Positions 1 to 6,071 of a DNA stretch of 40,977 nucleotides are shown in pieces. The notes beneath the pieces were generated by a model. It was not told the origin of the DNA, did not search any database, and worked only from the letters and a program-made list of their open reading frames with translations. This stretch comes from Chloroflexus sp. MS-G. GTDB lineage: Bacteria > Chloroflexota > Chloroflexia > Chloroflexales > Chloroflexaceae. The stretch spans positions 1 through 40,977 of the forward strand of contig NZ_JPIM01000030.1 in the NCBI RefSeq assembly GCF_000735195.1. Reading direction: 5' to 3'. Position 1 is the stretch's first letter. Each line of letters begins with the position of its first letter. Position numbers and translations under genes: made by a program.

Positions 1-265
1 TCGGCGTAGGAGGTAAGGGAGTAGCCGTTGCCGTCGCAGTCGCGGTGGCAGTTGGCGATGGCCCAAACGTTGGCGTTGCTGTTGCGGTCGCTGTCGCCGT
101 TGCAGTAGCCGTCGCTGTTGGGGTTGCCGATGGTGTACCGGCGATAATCGTCTGAATATTCGCGATCTGCTCGTCTTCACCAACTGGAACGAACGTACAT
201 CCTGCCAGCAAGACGCCCAAGAGAATCACGCTCAAAAAAGCACGTTCAAAACGGAAACGCCTCAC
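1..265 (-). CDS. N-terminus of a Thr/Ala-rich lipoprotein (runs off the left edge)
   Basis: A GTG at 265 is preceded by a good Shine-Dalgarno (GAGGAGA, 271-277 on the complement), so the start is well placed. The first 23 residues are a lipoprotein signal: two arginines and other charged residues, a hydrophobic stretch, then the lipobox LLAGC with the lipidated Cys near residue 23. After a short acidic segment (VGEDEQIANIQ) comes a long low-complexity tail of alternating Thr and Ala with Pro breaks, continuing out of the window. Such tails usually act as extended spacers between the membrane anchor and a globular domain. The globular part is not in the window, so function cannot be called. 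It lies downstream of dnaN and the LuxR-type regulator on the same strand and may be co-transcribed. Confidence 0.8.
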   Translation of the reverse strand, partial: MRRFRFERAFLSVILLGVLLAGCTFVPVGEDEQIANIQTIIAGTPSATPTATATATATATATATPTFGPSPTATATATATATPLPPTP

Positions 266-279
266 AAACGTCTCCTCGT

Positions 280-308
280 GCTCCACCCGACTAGTAACCG
301 GATGGAGC
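280..308 (-). promoter_or_regulatory. 10-bp hairpin just upstream of the lipoprotein ribosome binding site
   Basis: On the minus strand the arms GCTCCATCCG and CGGGTGGAGC pair over 10 bp (one G-U wobble) around a 9-nt loop. No T-run follows, so it is a poor intrinsic terminator. It ends about 3 nt before the Shine-Dalgarno of the lipoprotein gene, so it could separate that gene from the upstream regulator gene or affect its translation. The pairing is visible in the sequence; the role is inferred. Confidence 0.4.
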
Positions 309-337
309 GCTGAACCGATCCGGCAAGAGATGTTTCA

Positions 338-1024
338 TCATTCATTTGGCAGCATAACTTTGATCCAACCCCGTCGAAGTGCATAGACAACCGCCTGCGT
401 GCGATCGTTCACTGCCAGTTTCCGCAAAATCGACGAGATGTGGTTTTTGACCGTCTGATTGCTGATGTCCAATCGAGCGGCTATCTCGCGATTCGTGCAC
501 CCGCTTGCCACCAGCTCGAGTACTTCAAGTTCACGTGTCGATAATGGCGAAAAGACGGCCTGGATTTCATCATCACCAACCATCTGCCGAAATGCTTCCA
601 ACACGGTTGCCGCCACTTCCGGCGAAGAGAGCACCAGATCGTTGATCGGATACTCTCCGCGCCGTACTTGCTGTAGCGTCTCAAGCAGATCGACAAACTC
701 CACGTTTGGTGGTACGCACGCCGAAACGCCGGCCCGAATCGCTTTTACCACTGATGCACCATCATTCACCGGGCCAAACAATACCACTGCGACATGAGGA
801 TGACTACGCTTAATCACCCGTGCTACTTCAAGCCCATTCACACCTGGCAGATCAATATCCATCAGTACCAGATCAGGGTCAGCCTGATCGACCAACTGGA
901 TCGCTTGCTGACCGTTGCTGGCTTCGCCAACCACCGTGAATTCGGGTCTTGCTGATAGCGAAAGGCGCAAACCATCTCGGAACAACGAGACTGCATGCAC
1001 AATAATCAGCGTAGTCACACTCAC
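338..1024 (-). CDS. LuxR/NarL-type response regulator with degenerate receiver
   Basis: 228 residues, GTG start at 1024 with AGGAG 6 nt upstream. Residues 1-120 are a receiver and about 160-222 a LuxR-type helix-turn-helix (LSTRELEVLELVASG, then NREIAARLDISNQTVKNHISS). The phosphoacceptor Asp56 (VLMDIDLPG) is present, but the usual acidic pair after strand 1 (IVDDH in relatives) reads IIVHAVSLF. The Thr/Ser after strand 4 reads VVLFGPVND, and the conserved Lys after strand 5 is lost (ACVPPNV). The receiver is therefore unlikely to undergo normal Mg-dependent phosphorylation, although the DNA-binding domain looks intact. It lies 39 bp downstream of dnaN on the same strand, so the two are probably co-transcribed. 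No kinase is adjacent. Confidence 0.9.
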   Translation of the reverse strand: MSVTTLIIVHAVSLFRDGLRLSLSARPEFTVVGEASNGQQAIQLVDQADPDLVLMDIDLPGVNGLEVARVIKRSHPHVAVVLFGPVNDGASVVKAIRAGVSACVPPNVEFVDLLETLQQVRRGEYPINDLVLSSPEVAATVLEAFRQMVGDDEIQAVFSPLSTRELEVLELVASGCTNREIAARLDISNQTVKNHISSILRKLAVNDRTQAVVYALRRGWIKVMLPNE

Positions 1025-1063
1025 AGTCCACTCCTGATACAGGTATACCGCGATACCGTTACC

Positions 1064-2197
1064 TTACCGCATACTCATCGGCATGACGATATGGATGTAG
1101 CCATCATGACCAACCGGTTTGAATACCGCCGGACTCTGCGCACTTTGCATTTCAAAAGCAATCTGATTCGAGCGTACCGCAGCAATTGCATCGGCCAGAA
1201 ATTTGACGTTCAGCGCAATTGCGCCACCTTCACCGGTGACACTCCCATCGAGTTCGCTGGTATTATCGCCCAATTCAGCGGCATTCGCGCTAAGCACTAC
1301 TCGTCCTGGCCCCACCTCATTACTTGGCTCGATCTTCAGCTTAACAACGTTCTGGCTACTACTGGCGAAGAAGGATGCCAGCTTAACCGCTTTTGCCAAC
1401 TCACCACTGTCGAGGACCATTCGGGTCAGATACTGCTGAGGAATAATCCGCTCGAAATCTGGGAACCTTCCTTCAATTAAACGGGAGACAACCTCAACAT
1501 TTTCTGTATGGAAGAGGACGTGGCTACCGCCCGGTGTGTAGACCATTGCCACGTCTGCGTCTGTGTCCCCGATAATACGGGCCAACTCGTTCAACGTGCG
1601 CGCTGGAATCAGACAATCGACCGCATGTGACGCCGGGGCGGCCAACTGTATGGTTCGCATTGCCAACCGAAATCCATCGGCTGCAACCAGAGTCAACGTT
1701 TGATCACGGGTACGCACGAGCACACCGGTCAAAATCGGACGCGATTCGTCGGAAGCAGCAGCAAAAGCGACCTGCTCAATCGCTTCACGCCATAGCTCGG
1801 CAGATAACGATACCAAAGGTGCTCGTGAACTAACCGTCGGCAGGGTCGGAAACTCGTCGGCATCAACCCCTTTAATGTTACTTACAAACCGACCACACTC
1901 GACGCGCAAGGTTTGCGTTTTCTGATCAAGACTTAACGAGACAGCTTCGTTGGGCAGACCGCCGACTACATCGGTCAGTAGTTTAGCCGGGACGGCAACT
2001 GCGCCATCACGGGTAACCTGAGCATGAATCCATCGATTGATCCCTACTTCCAGGTTGGTAGCAGTCAATTTCAGCCGGCCTTCATCTGTGGCGAGCAGGA
2101 CATTCGCCAACACCGGCAATGTGCTCTTAGTGGCAACGGCATGGCCTACTGCGGCGAGACCACGCTTCAAATCTTCCTGCATACATACGAGCTTCAT
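1064..2197 (-). CDS. dnaN: DNA polymerase III beta subunit (sliding clamp)
   Basis: 377 residues, the normal length. The N-terminus (MKLVCMQEDLKRGLAAVGHA) and the C-terminal tail (IHIVMPMSMR) are typical of the bacterial clamp, and three similar clamp domains span roughly 1-122, 130-250 and 255-377. The protein forms a ring dimer that tethers the replicative polymerase and repair partners to DNA. The ATG at 2197 follows TTTGAGGAGCGACG, a strong ribosome binding site. A TGC-TATAAT -10 element lies about 68 nt upstream and a small hairpin sits in the leader. dnaA and recF are not adjacent: the gene heads a minus-strand unit with a LuxR-type regulator, and recF is about 21 kb away. Confidence 0.97.
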   Translation of the reverse strand: MKLVCMQEDLKRGLAAVGHAVATKSTLPVLANVLLATDEGRLKLTATNLEVGINRWIHAQVTRDGAVAVPAKLLTDVVGGLPNEAVSLSLDQKTQTLRVECGRFVSNIKGVDADEFPTLPTVSSRAPLVSLSAELWREAIEQVAFAAASDESRPILTGVLVRTRDQTLTLVAADGFRLAMRTIQLAAPASHAVDCLIPARTLNELARIIGDTDADVAMVYTPGGSHVLFHTENVEVVSRLIEGRFPDFERIIPQQYLTRMVLDSGELAKAVKLASFFASSSQNVVKLKIEPSNEVGPGRVVLSANAAELGDNTSELDGSVTGEGGAIALNVKFLADAIAAVRSNQIAFEMQSAQSPAVFKPVGHDGYIHIVMPMSMR

Positions 2198-2226
2198 CGT
2201 CGCTCCTCAAAGAGACAACCTCAATC

Positions 2227-2244
2227 GCGGCATACCAATGCCGC
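2227..2244 (-). promoter_or_regulatory. Perfect hairpin in the dnaN 5' leader
   Basis: GCGGCAT, a 4-nt loop and ATGCCGC form a perfect 7-bp inverted repeat between the dnaN -10 element and its ribosome binding site. It would form in the mRNA leader or could be an operator site. No T-run follows. The inverted repeat is seen directly; a regulatory role is inferred. Confidence 0.4.
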
Positions 2245-2264
2245 ACCTGATCCGGGTGAAGCGC

Positions 2265-2273
2265 ATTATAGCA
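2265..2273 (-). promoter_or_regulatory. dnaN promoter, extended -10 (TGC-TATAAT)
   Basis: On the minus strand a perfect TATAAT (2265-2270) is preceded by TGC, giving an extended -10. No good -35 is visible 16-18 bp upstream. Transcription would begin near 2258 and give a leader of about 60 nt. Confidence 0.6.
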
Positions 2274-2339
2274 TATCGCGCCAGGCAGTGACAGCAACGG
2301 AAGTGATCCGTAGGGTTTTTCAGAGTTCTCGGCTTCAGT

Positions 2340-2351
2340 GCCTATCCGAAT
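2340..2351 (-). repeat. Inverted copy of the short dispersed word ATTCGGATAGGC
   Basis: The plus strand reads GCCTATCCGAAT, the exact complement of ATTCGGATAGGC at 4763-4774 and an 11/12 match to 2646-2657. With the 2647 copy it brackets about 320 bp as an inverted pair, the arrangement of a small non-autonomous element. No target-site duplication was identified. Confidence 0.35.
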
Positions 2352-2646
2352 GTCGTGTCGTCACGTCCACGATGAATGCGCCCTATGAGTTTCCATACGA
2401 TAGACGATCGGGCATCGCAACCGGTGGGATCCGCCCACCAGCGTATCGACCGTGCCCACGCTGTTCACCTCGCATCGCAGCCATCAGACGCATTCTGGCT
2501 AGCGGTGCATCGCGTCGGCATCCCGCATGGTGACCGCTGCATTCCACCCTGGCTCATTGGCCGTCGGCATACCCCGACACTGCTGAGCTCTCATCAGGAT
2601 GGCGAGGGACGACCGACACTGACCGTCAGGTTCTGGAACGAGATAT

Positions 2647-2662
2647 TTCGGATAGGCTCTTA
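2647..2662 (+). repeat. Short dispersed repeat TTCGGATAGGCTCTTA, copy 1
   Basis: A 16-nt word identical to 4764-4779. Both copies follow an ATAT-like stretch and lie in intergenic DNA upstream of the pterin genes. A 16-nt exact match between two intergenic sites in 41 kb is unlikely by chance. Confidence 0.5.
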
Positions 2663-2663
2663 A

Positions 2664-2726
2664 CCTCCCCCTTCCTCTCGCCGTGTGGGAGCGGACGGGG
2701 GCTGGGGGGGGGAAGGTGAGGGTGCG
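2664..2726. repeat. REP-like palindromic intergenic element
   Basis: A C-rich arm (CCTCCCCCTTCCTCTC) is followed by GTGGGAGCGGACGGGGGC and a run of nine or so G residues ending GGAAGGTGAGGG. The arms are imperfectly complementary. This type of CTCTCCC/GGGAGAG palindrome is a common intergenic repeat in many bacteria. A shorter relative lies at 5574-5609. Confidence 0.5.
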
Positions 2727-2837
2727 CCAGCGGTCTTCAACCTCCTTTCCCTGGCCTATGCTGGTGACGTTTTACCGTTTCCTTGTGGCTAACAGAACAT
2801 AACCGTGCAGATAGTGTGCATTTCGCTGACAAAGACC

Positions 2838-2865
2838 TTGACTTTTGGCAAAGGTGTGGTACCGT
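2838..2865 (+). promoter_or_regulatory. Possible promoter of the pterin cluster
   Basis: TTGACT (2838-2843) matches the -35 consensus at 5 of 6 positions. After a 16-bp spacer, TACCGT (2860-2865) is a weak -10 (3 of 6). It lies about 70 bp upstream of the PTPS start. Confidence 0.35.
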
Positions 2866-2935
2866 TCATAAGGGAAGAGTTTTTAAACTGAGATAATTGA
2901 TAACGCGATGGTTAACAGAAAGAAAGGATTAGGTT

Positions 2936-3760
2936 GTGGTTGTCGCTACTCGTCGCTTTGAATTTTCGGCTGCTCATCGCTACTGGCGAGATGATTGGAG
3001 CGCCGAAGAAAACGAGCGTGTCTTTGGGCCGTACACTAGCCCGTATGGTCACGGGCACAATTATACACTCGATGTCAGTATTACCGGTGAACTAGATGAA
3101 CGCACCGGGATGGTTATGAATATGACCGAATTGAAGGCGATTGTCAACGACGTCCTTGAGGAGTTTGATCATAAACACCTCAATTTTGACACGCCTTACT
3201 TTCGGGATCAGATACCAACGACCGAAAATCTGGTGCGGGTGCTCTGGCGACTGATCGCAGCGCGTTTGCCAGCTCATGCTCGCCTGGTACATTTACGTCT
3301 CTACGAGCAGCCCGATTTGTGGGCCGATTATGACGGCACAGGTGAGACACAATTTAGCCGTTTGTATACCTTCGCGTCAGCACATCGCCTCCATGCACCC
3401 ACACTCAGCGATGACGAAAACCGCCTTATTTACGGTAAGTGTAACAATCCCAACGGCCACGGCCACAACTATACCCTGGAGGTAACAGTGCAAGGGCCGA
3501 TTGATCCGGCAACCGGAATGCTGGTTGATCTCGAATGGCTTGACCGAACCGTCCATTCGGTGATCGATCAACTGCACCTGCGTCATCTTGATCGTGAAAT
3601 TTCGGCCTTTGCTGACCGGCCATCAACCGCCGAAAATATTATTGTCTATCTCTGGAACGAGCTGGCGCCTTTGCTTGAAGGTCGTCTTGCCCTTCTCCGC
3701 TTGTGGGAAACGCGCAAGAATATCTTCAGCTACGCTGGTCCGTCTCCTGTTCAAGTCTGA
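2936..3760 (+). CDS. Fused tandem 6-pyruvoyl-tetrahydropterin synthase / QueD-like protein
   Basis: 274 residues, twice the usual 120-140 for the PTPS/QueD family. The GTG start at 2936 follows AAAGGA at 8 nt. Domain 1 is about 1-133 and domain 2 about 140-267. Each keeps the zinc histidines (H14, H39, H41; H150, H175, H177) and the pterin-anchoring Glu (E124, E258). Domain 2 has the catalytic Cys (C169 in KCNNPNGHGHNY), while domain 1 has Tyr33 there. Domain 1 keeps the Asp-His pair (D78-H79, FDHKHLN), but domain 2 reads LHLRHLD. In the known family Cys and Asp-His act across a subunit interface, so the fusion may build one kind of composite site. The family converts dihydroneopterin triphosphate to 6-pyruvoyl-tetrahydropterin or carboxy-tetrahydropterin. 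folE follows 69 bp downstream, supporting a pterin pathway; which product is made is not shown. Confidence 0.88.
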   Translation: MVVATRRFEFSAAHRYWRDDWSAEENERVFGPYTSPYGHGHNYTLDVSITGELDERTGMVMNMTELKAIVNDVLEEFDHKHLNFDTPYFRDQIPTTENLVRVLWRLIAARLPAHARLVHLRLYEQPDLWADYDGTGETQFSRLYTFASAHRLHAPTLSDDENRLIYGKCNNPNGHGHNYTLEVTVQGPIDPATGMLVDLEWLDRTVHSVIDQLHLRHLDREISAFADRPSTAENIIVYLWNELAPLLEGRLALLRLWETRKNIFSYAGPSPVQV

Positions 3761-3829
3761 TTGCAAGTGGTCTTTCGCCCGCTCATGCGCATATTGCGCA
3801 GTTCGTATGTGTAATGGAGAGTATCTAGT

Positions 3830-4510
3830 ATGTCTAGTAATGGTAACGGTTATCATCCCACCCCTGATATTGATGAGGAACACTACGAAAGCCTGATCGT
3901 TCCTGGTCGTGGCAAACTGGAGGGAATGTCATTTGCTTCCGATCCCCGCATCGAAGAGGCAGTCCGTACTATTCTTACGGCCATCGGCGAGGTGCCGGAT
4001 CGTGAGGGGTTACAGAAGACTCCTTCGCGGGTTGCCAAAATGTACGCTGAGCTAACAGCCGGTTATCATATTGATCCCCAGGCGTTGATCAACGGCGCCA
4101 TCTTCAGTGTAGCTTATGATGAGATGGTGTTGGTCACCAACATTGACTATTATAGTCTCTGCGAGCACCACATGTTGCCATTCTTTGGTCAGGTCCATGT
4201 GGCCTACATTCCAAACGGCAAGGTTGTCGGTCTAAGCAAGATTCCGCGTATCGTCGAGATGTTTGCCCGACGTCTACAAGTTCAGGAACGGATGACAGTA
4301 CAGATCGCTGACTTTATCAATGAGGCACTAGAACCTGCTGGTGTCGCTGTGGTTGCCGAAGGCGTTCATATGTGCGGAGTGATGCGCGGGGTGAAAAAAG
4401 CGAATGCTCGTATGGTGACCTCGGCGATGCGTGGTGTGTTCCGCGAAGACTCGAAGACGCGGGCTGAATTTATGGCGCACATCAACCGCTCTAGTAATCG
4501 GCAGGATTAA
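3830..4510 (+). CDS. folE: GTP cyclohydrolase I (type IA)
   Basis: 226 residues, normal length with a polar N-terminal extension of about 35. It converts GTP to 7,8-dihydroneopterin triphosphate, the shared precursor of folate, tetrahydrobiopterin and queuosine, in the cytoplasm as a toroidal homodecamer. Zinc ligands are present: C111 and H114 ([12 protein letters not shown]) and C182 (VHMCGVMRG), with catalytic H113 and H180. The [11 protein letters not shown] and [13 protein letters not shown] segments are typical. The ATG at 3830 has GGAGA upstream. It follows the fused PTPS gene closely and precedes an SDR gene. Its product is the PTPS substrate, so the pair is a functional unit. A strong hairpin follows the stop. 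Confidence 0.97.
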   Translation: MSSNGNGYHPTPDIDEEHYESLIVPGRGKLEGMSFASDPRIEEAVRTILTAIGEVPDREGLQKTPSRVAKMYAELTAGYHIDPQALINGAIFSVAYDEMVLVTNIDYYSLCEHHMLPFFGQVHVAYIPNGKVVGLSKIPRIVEMFARRLQVQERMTVQIADFINEALEPAGVAVVAEGVHMCGVMRGVKKANARMVTSAMRGVFREDSKTRAEFMAHINRSSNRQD

Positions 4511-4533
4511 AACGTGTGCGTAAAGCGATCTAT

Positions 4534-4564
4534 GGGTAGGCGAAGGCTCTGCCTTCATCTACCC
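4534..4564 (+). terminator. Hairpin after folE (no T-run)
   Basis: GGGTAG / CTACCC and GAAGGC / GCCTTC pair in one stem with a small internal loop and a TCT loop, 24 bp after the folE stop. No T-tract follows, so it may be a weak terminator or an mRNA 3' stabiliser. It partly separates folE from the SDR gene. Confidence 0.45.
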
Positions 4565-4763
4565 GAGAAATTTGCGCTGAAAGATTTTGTGAACTATCCC
4601 CGTTCGCCTGAGAGTCGTTTTACCGATACGTGCGTTAAGTTAATAGGAATAAGTGGACTTCGCTTTTAGGTGTTGTCTGTCTGCCCCTTCTCGGTCAGCA
4701 CAAAGGAATCCTTTTCAAGCGTATGTTTGAAGCTTACTCCCACTGCTATGCGTGAGTCCTATA

Positions 4764-4779
4764 TTCGGATAGGCTCTTA
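4764..4779 (+). repeat. Short dispersed repeat TTCGGATAGGCTCTTA, copy 2
   Basis: Identical over 16 nt to 2647-2662; here it lies 12 nt upstream of the SDR Shine-Dalgarno. The flanks differ, apart from an ATAT stretch just before it. Confidence 0.5.
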
Positions 4780-4804
4780 TTCCGTAAACGCAAAGGATGA
4801 TTGT

Positions 4805-5500
4805 ATGCGTTCGATTCTGATAACCGGTGCCTCACGCGGTATTGGCGCTGCTACCGCTTTAGCTCTGGCCAGACCTGGTACCCGATTGACCTTGGCTGCC
4901 CGCAATCGGGCGGCTCTCGAAACGATCGCCGATCAGGTAATTACTGCTGGCGCCGATTGTTTAGTGGTTCCATGCGATGTAACCGATCCAGATCAAGTTT
5001 CTAAAACCGTTGCGCAGGCTGCCGGTGCAGGACGTCTCGATGTCGTTGTGCACAGCGTAGGTGGTGCGCTGGTTGCGCCACTGTCGGCGATCAGCATTGA
5101 TGAATGGGAGACTCATCTACGGACTCAGCTCACCGGTCTCTTCCTGGTGGCCCAGGCGGCGAGTGCTCGGATGGATCAAGGCGGGTTGATTATTAACATC
5201 GCCTCAGTGGCTGCCAGACAGGCATTTCCCGGTTGGTCGGCCTACGTAGCTGCCAAACACGGTGCGCTAGGCTTTGCGGCTGCCATCCGTGAAGAACTGC
5301 GACCACGTGGTATTCGAGTGTGTTCGATTTTGCCTGCGGCTACTGACACCGCAATCTGGGATACCATTCCCGGCAATTGGTCACGTAGCAACATGTTGCA
5401 ACCAACCGATGTTGCAGCGGTCATTGCAGCTATCGTTGCTTTGCCACCTTATGTAACGGTCGAAGATTTGACTATCGGTCATGTCGCAGGTCGGTTGTGA
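4805..5500 (+). CDS. Short-chain dehydrogenase/reductase, possibly sepiapterin-reductase-like
   Basis: 231 residues from the ATG at 4805, chosen because AAAGGA lies 7 nt upstream and the Rossmann motif (TGASRGIGAA, residues 7-16) begins right after it. An upstream in-frame extension to 4670 has no such support. The classical SDR catalytic residues are visible: S134 (NIASVAARQ), Y147 and K151 (SAYVAAKHG). The usual Asn of the tetrad seems to be Gln108 (TQLTG). SDRs reduce carbonyls or oxidise alcohols with NAD(P)H. The GXXXGXG form with Arg11 and the later AARNR suggest NADPH. Placement behind PTPS and folE suggests the reductase step of a tetrahydrobiopterin-type pathway, but sequence alone cannot separate sepiapterin reductase from other SDRs, and a 294-bp gap with a hairpin lies in between. 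Confidence 0.85.
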   Translation: MRSILITGASRGIGAATALALARPGTRLTLAARNRAALETIADQVITAGADCLVVPCDVTDPDQVSKTVAQAAGAGRLDVVVHSVGGALVAPLSAISIDEWETHLRTQLTGLFLVAQAASARMDQGGLIINIASVAARQAFPGWSAYVAAKHGALGFAAAIREELRPRGIRVCSILPAATDTAIWDTIPGNWSRSNMLQPTDVAAVIAAIVALPPYVTVEDLTIGHVAGRL

Positions 5501-5856
5501 AACGTTAGCGGTGTTCAACGCTTTCAGTCTCTGTACTGCCACGTATGTTTCCTCCCTTATCTTCTTCTCCTTGCCCTCTTTCTCTCCCCTTGGGAGAGGG
5601 GAAGGGAGTAGGTCGTCGTACAGGAATCCGTTCCTCTCACTCTTCCTATTTGTCCATCACCGTATTACGGAGGCATCGAGGATGTCCCGTTGCACGCCAC
5701 ACAATATGAACCAGCGGTCCGTCCTTCCAACACCTGCATGAGACATGGGTATGCAGAGGCGCTAGATGGCGTTCATTGTCTGTGGCAGGCCGGTCGTTCA
5801 CCGTTATGGCGTCTTCAACTGAAATCTCTAAAAACCCTATGAAACCTGTCAATTGC
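5501..5856. other. Intergenic region between the SDR gene and tRNA-Thr
   Basis: About 356 bp without a supported gene. It contains the CTCTCCC/GGGAGAG palindrome at 5574-5609 and a pyrimidine-rich stretch before it. A minus-strand open frame crossing this region is the antisense translation of the tRNA and is spurious. Confidence 0.5.
5574..5609. repeat. CTCTCCC palindrome, REP-like
   Basis: CTCTCCC (5582-5588), loop CTT, GGGAGAG (5592-5598) form a perfect 7-bp hairpin, extended by outer CCCT/AGGG pairing. There is no T-run. It may act as a transcription end after the SDR gene but resembles the 2664-2726 element, so it is listed as a repeat. Confidence 0.5.
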
Positions 5857-5885
5857 TTGACAAACCACTGCTCTTCGACTAGAAT
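5857..5885 (+). promoter_or_regulatory. Promoter of tRNA-Thr (TTGACA-17-TAGAAT)
   Basis: TTGACA (5857-5862) is a perfect -35; TAGAAT (5880-5885) matches -10 at 5 of 6 after a 17-bp spacer. The expected transcript start near 5892 is 8 nt before the mature tRNA 5' end. Confidence 0.85.
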
Positions 5886-5899
5886 CGTGATGGCGATGT

Positions 5900-5975
5900 G
5901 CCAATGTAGCTCAGTCGGTAGAGCAGCTGTTTCGTAAACAGCCGGTCGCCGGTTCGAATCCGGCCATTGGCTCCA
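5900..5975 (+). tRNA. tRNA-Thr, anticodon CGT
   Basis: A full cloverleaf is visible: acceptor GCCAATG/CATTGGC, D-stem GCTC/GAGC, anticodon stem GCTGT/ACAGC with loop TTCGTAA (anticodon CGT, reading ACG), and T-stem GCCGG/CCGGC with TTCGAAT. The discriminator is T and CCA is encoded (5973-5975). It has its own consensus promoter and a terminator at 5994-6038, so it is an independent unit. Confidence 0.97.
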
Positions 5976-5993
5976 TCTATCTAACATAGTGTA

Positions 5994-6038
5994 GGGACCC
6001 ATGGTGATGCTTGTCATCCCGTGGGTCTCAGGCTTTTT
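5994..6038 (+). terminator. Intrinsic terminator after tRNA-Thr
   Basis: GGGACCCATGG (5994-6004) pairs with CCGTGGGTCTC (6019-6029), with one G-U-type mismatch pair, around a 14-nt loop, and is followed by TTTTT at 6034-6038. It ends 33 bp before uvrA. Confidence 0.8.
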
Positions 6039-6071
6039 ACAGTTATCCTCGTTCAGTGGTAGACTTCTGCG

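Larger units (their letters stand above)
2274..2837. other. Intergenic region between dnaN and the PTPS gene
   Basis: About 560 bp with no convincing gene. Open frames here have no ribosome binding site or recognisable motif. It holds two inverted copies of a short word (GCCTATCCGAAT at 2340-2351 and TTCGGATAGGCTCTTA at 2647-2662) and a C-rich/G-rich palindromic stretch at 2664-2726. These suggest non-coding repeat material rather than a lost gene. Confidence 0.5.

Noticed and set aside
1..120. Repetitive GTTGC/GTCGC tract that could be a tandem DNA repeat
   Set aside because: It is explained by the Thr-Ala-rich coding tail of the lipoprotein, with varied codons rather than an exact repeat unit.
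2024..2533. Plus-strand open frame of 169 codons overlapping the dnaN start
   Set aside because: It runs antisense through dnaN and its promoter; no motif or ribosome binding site.
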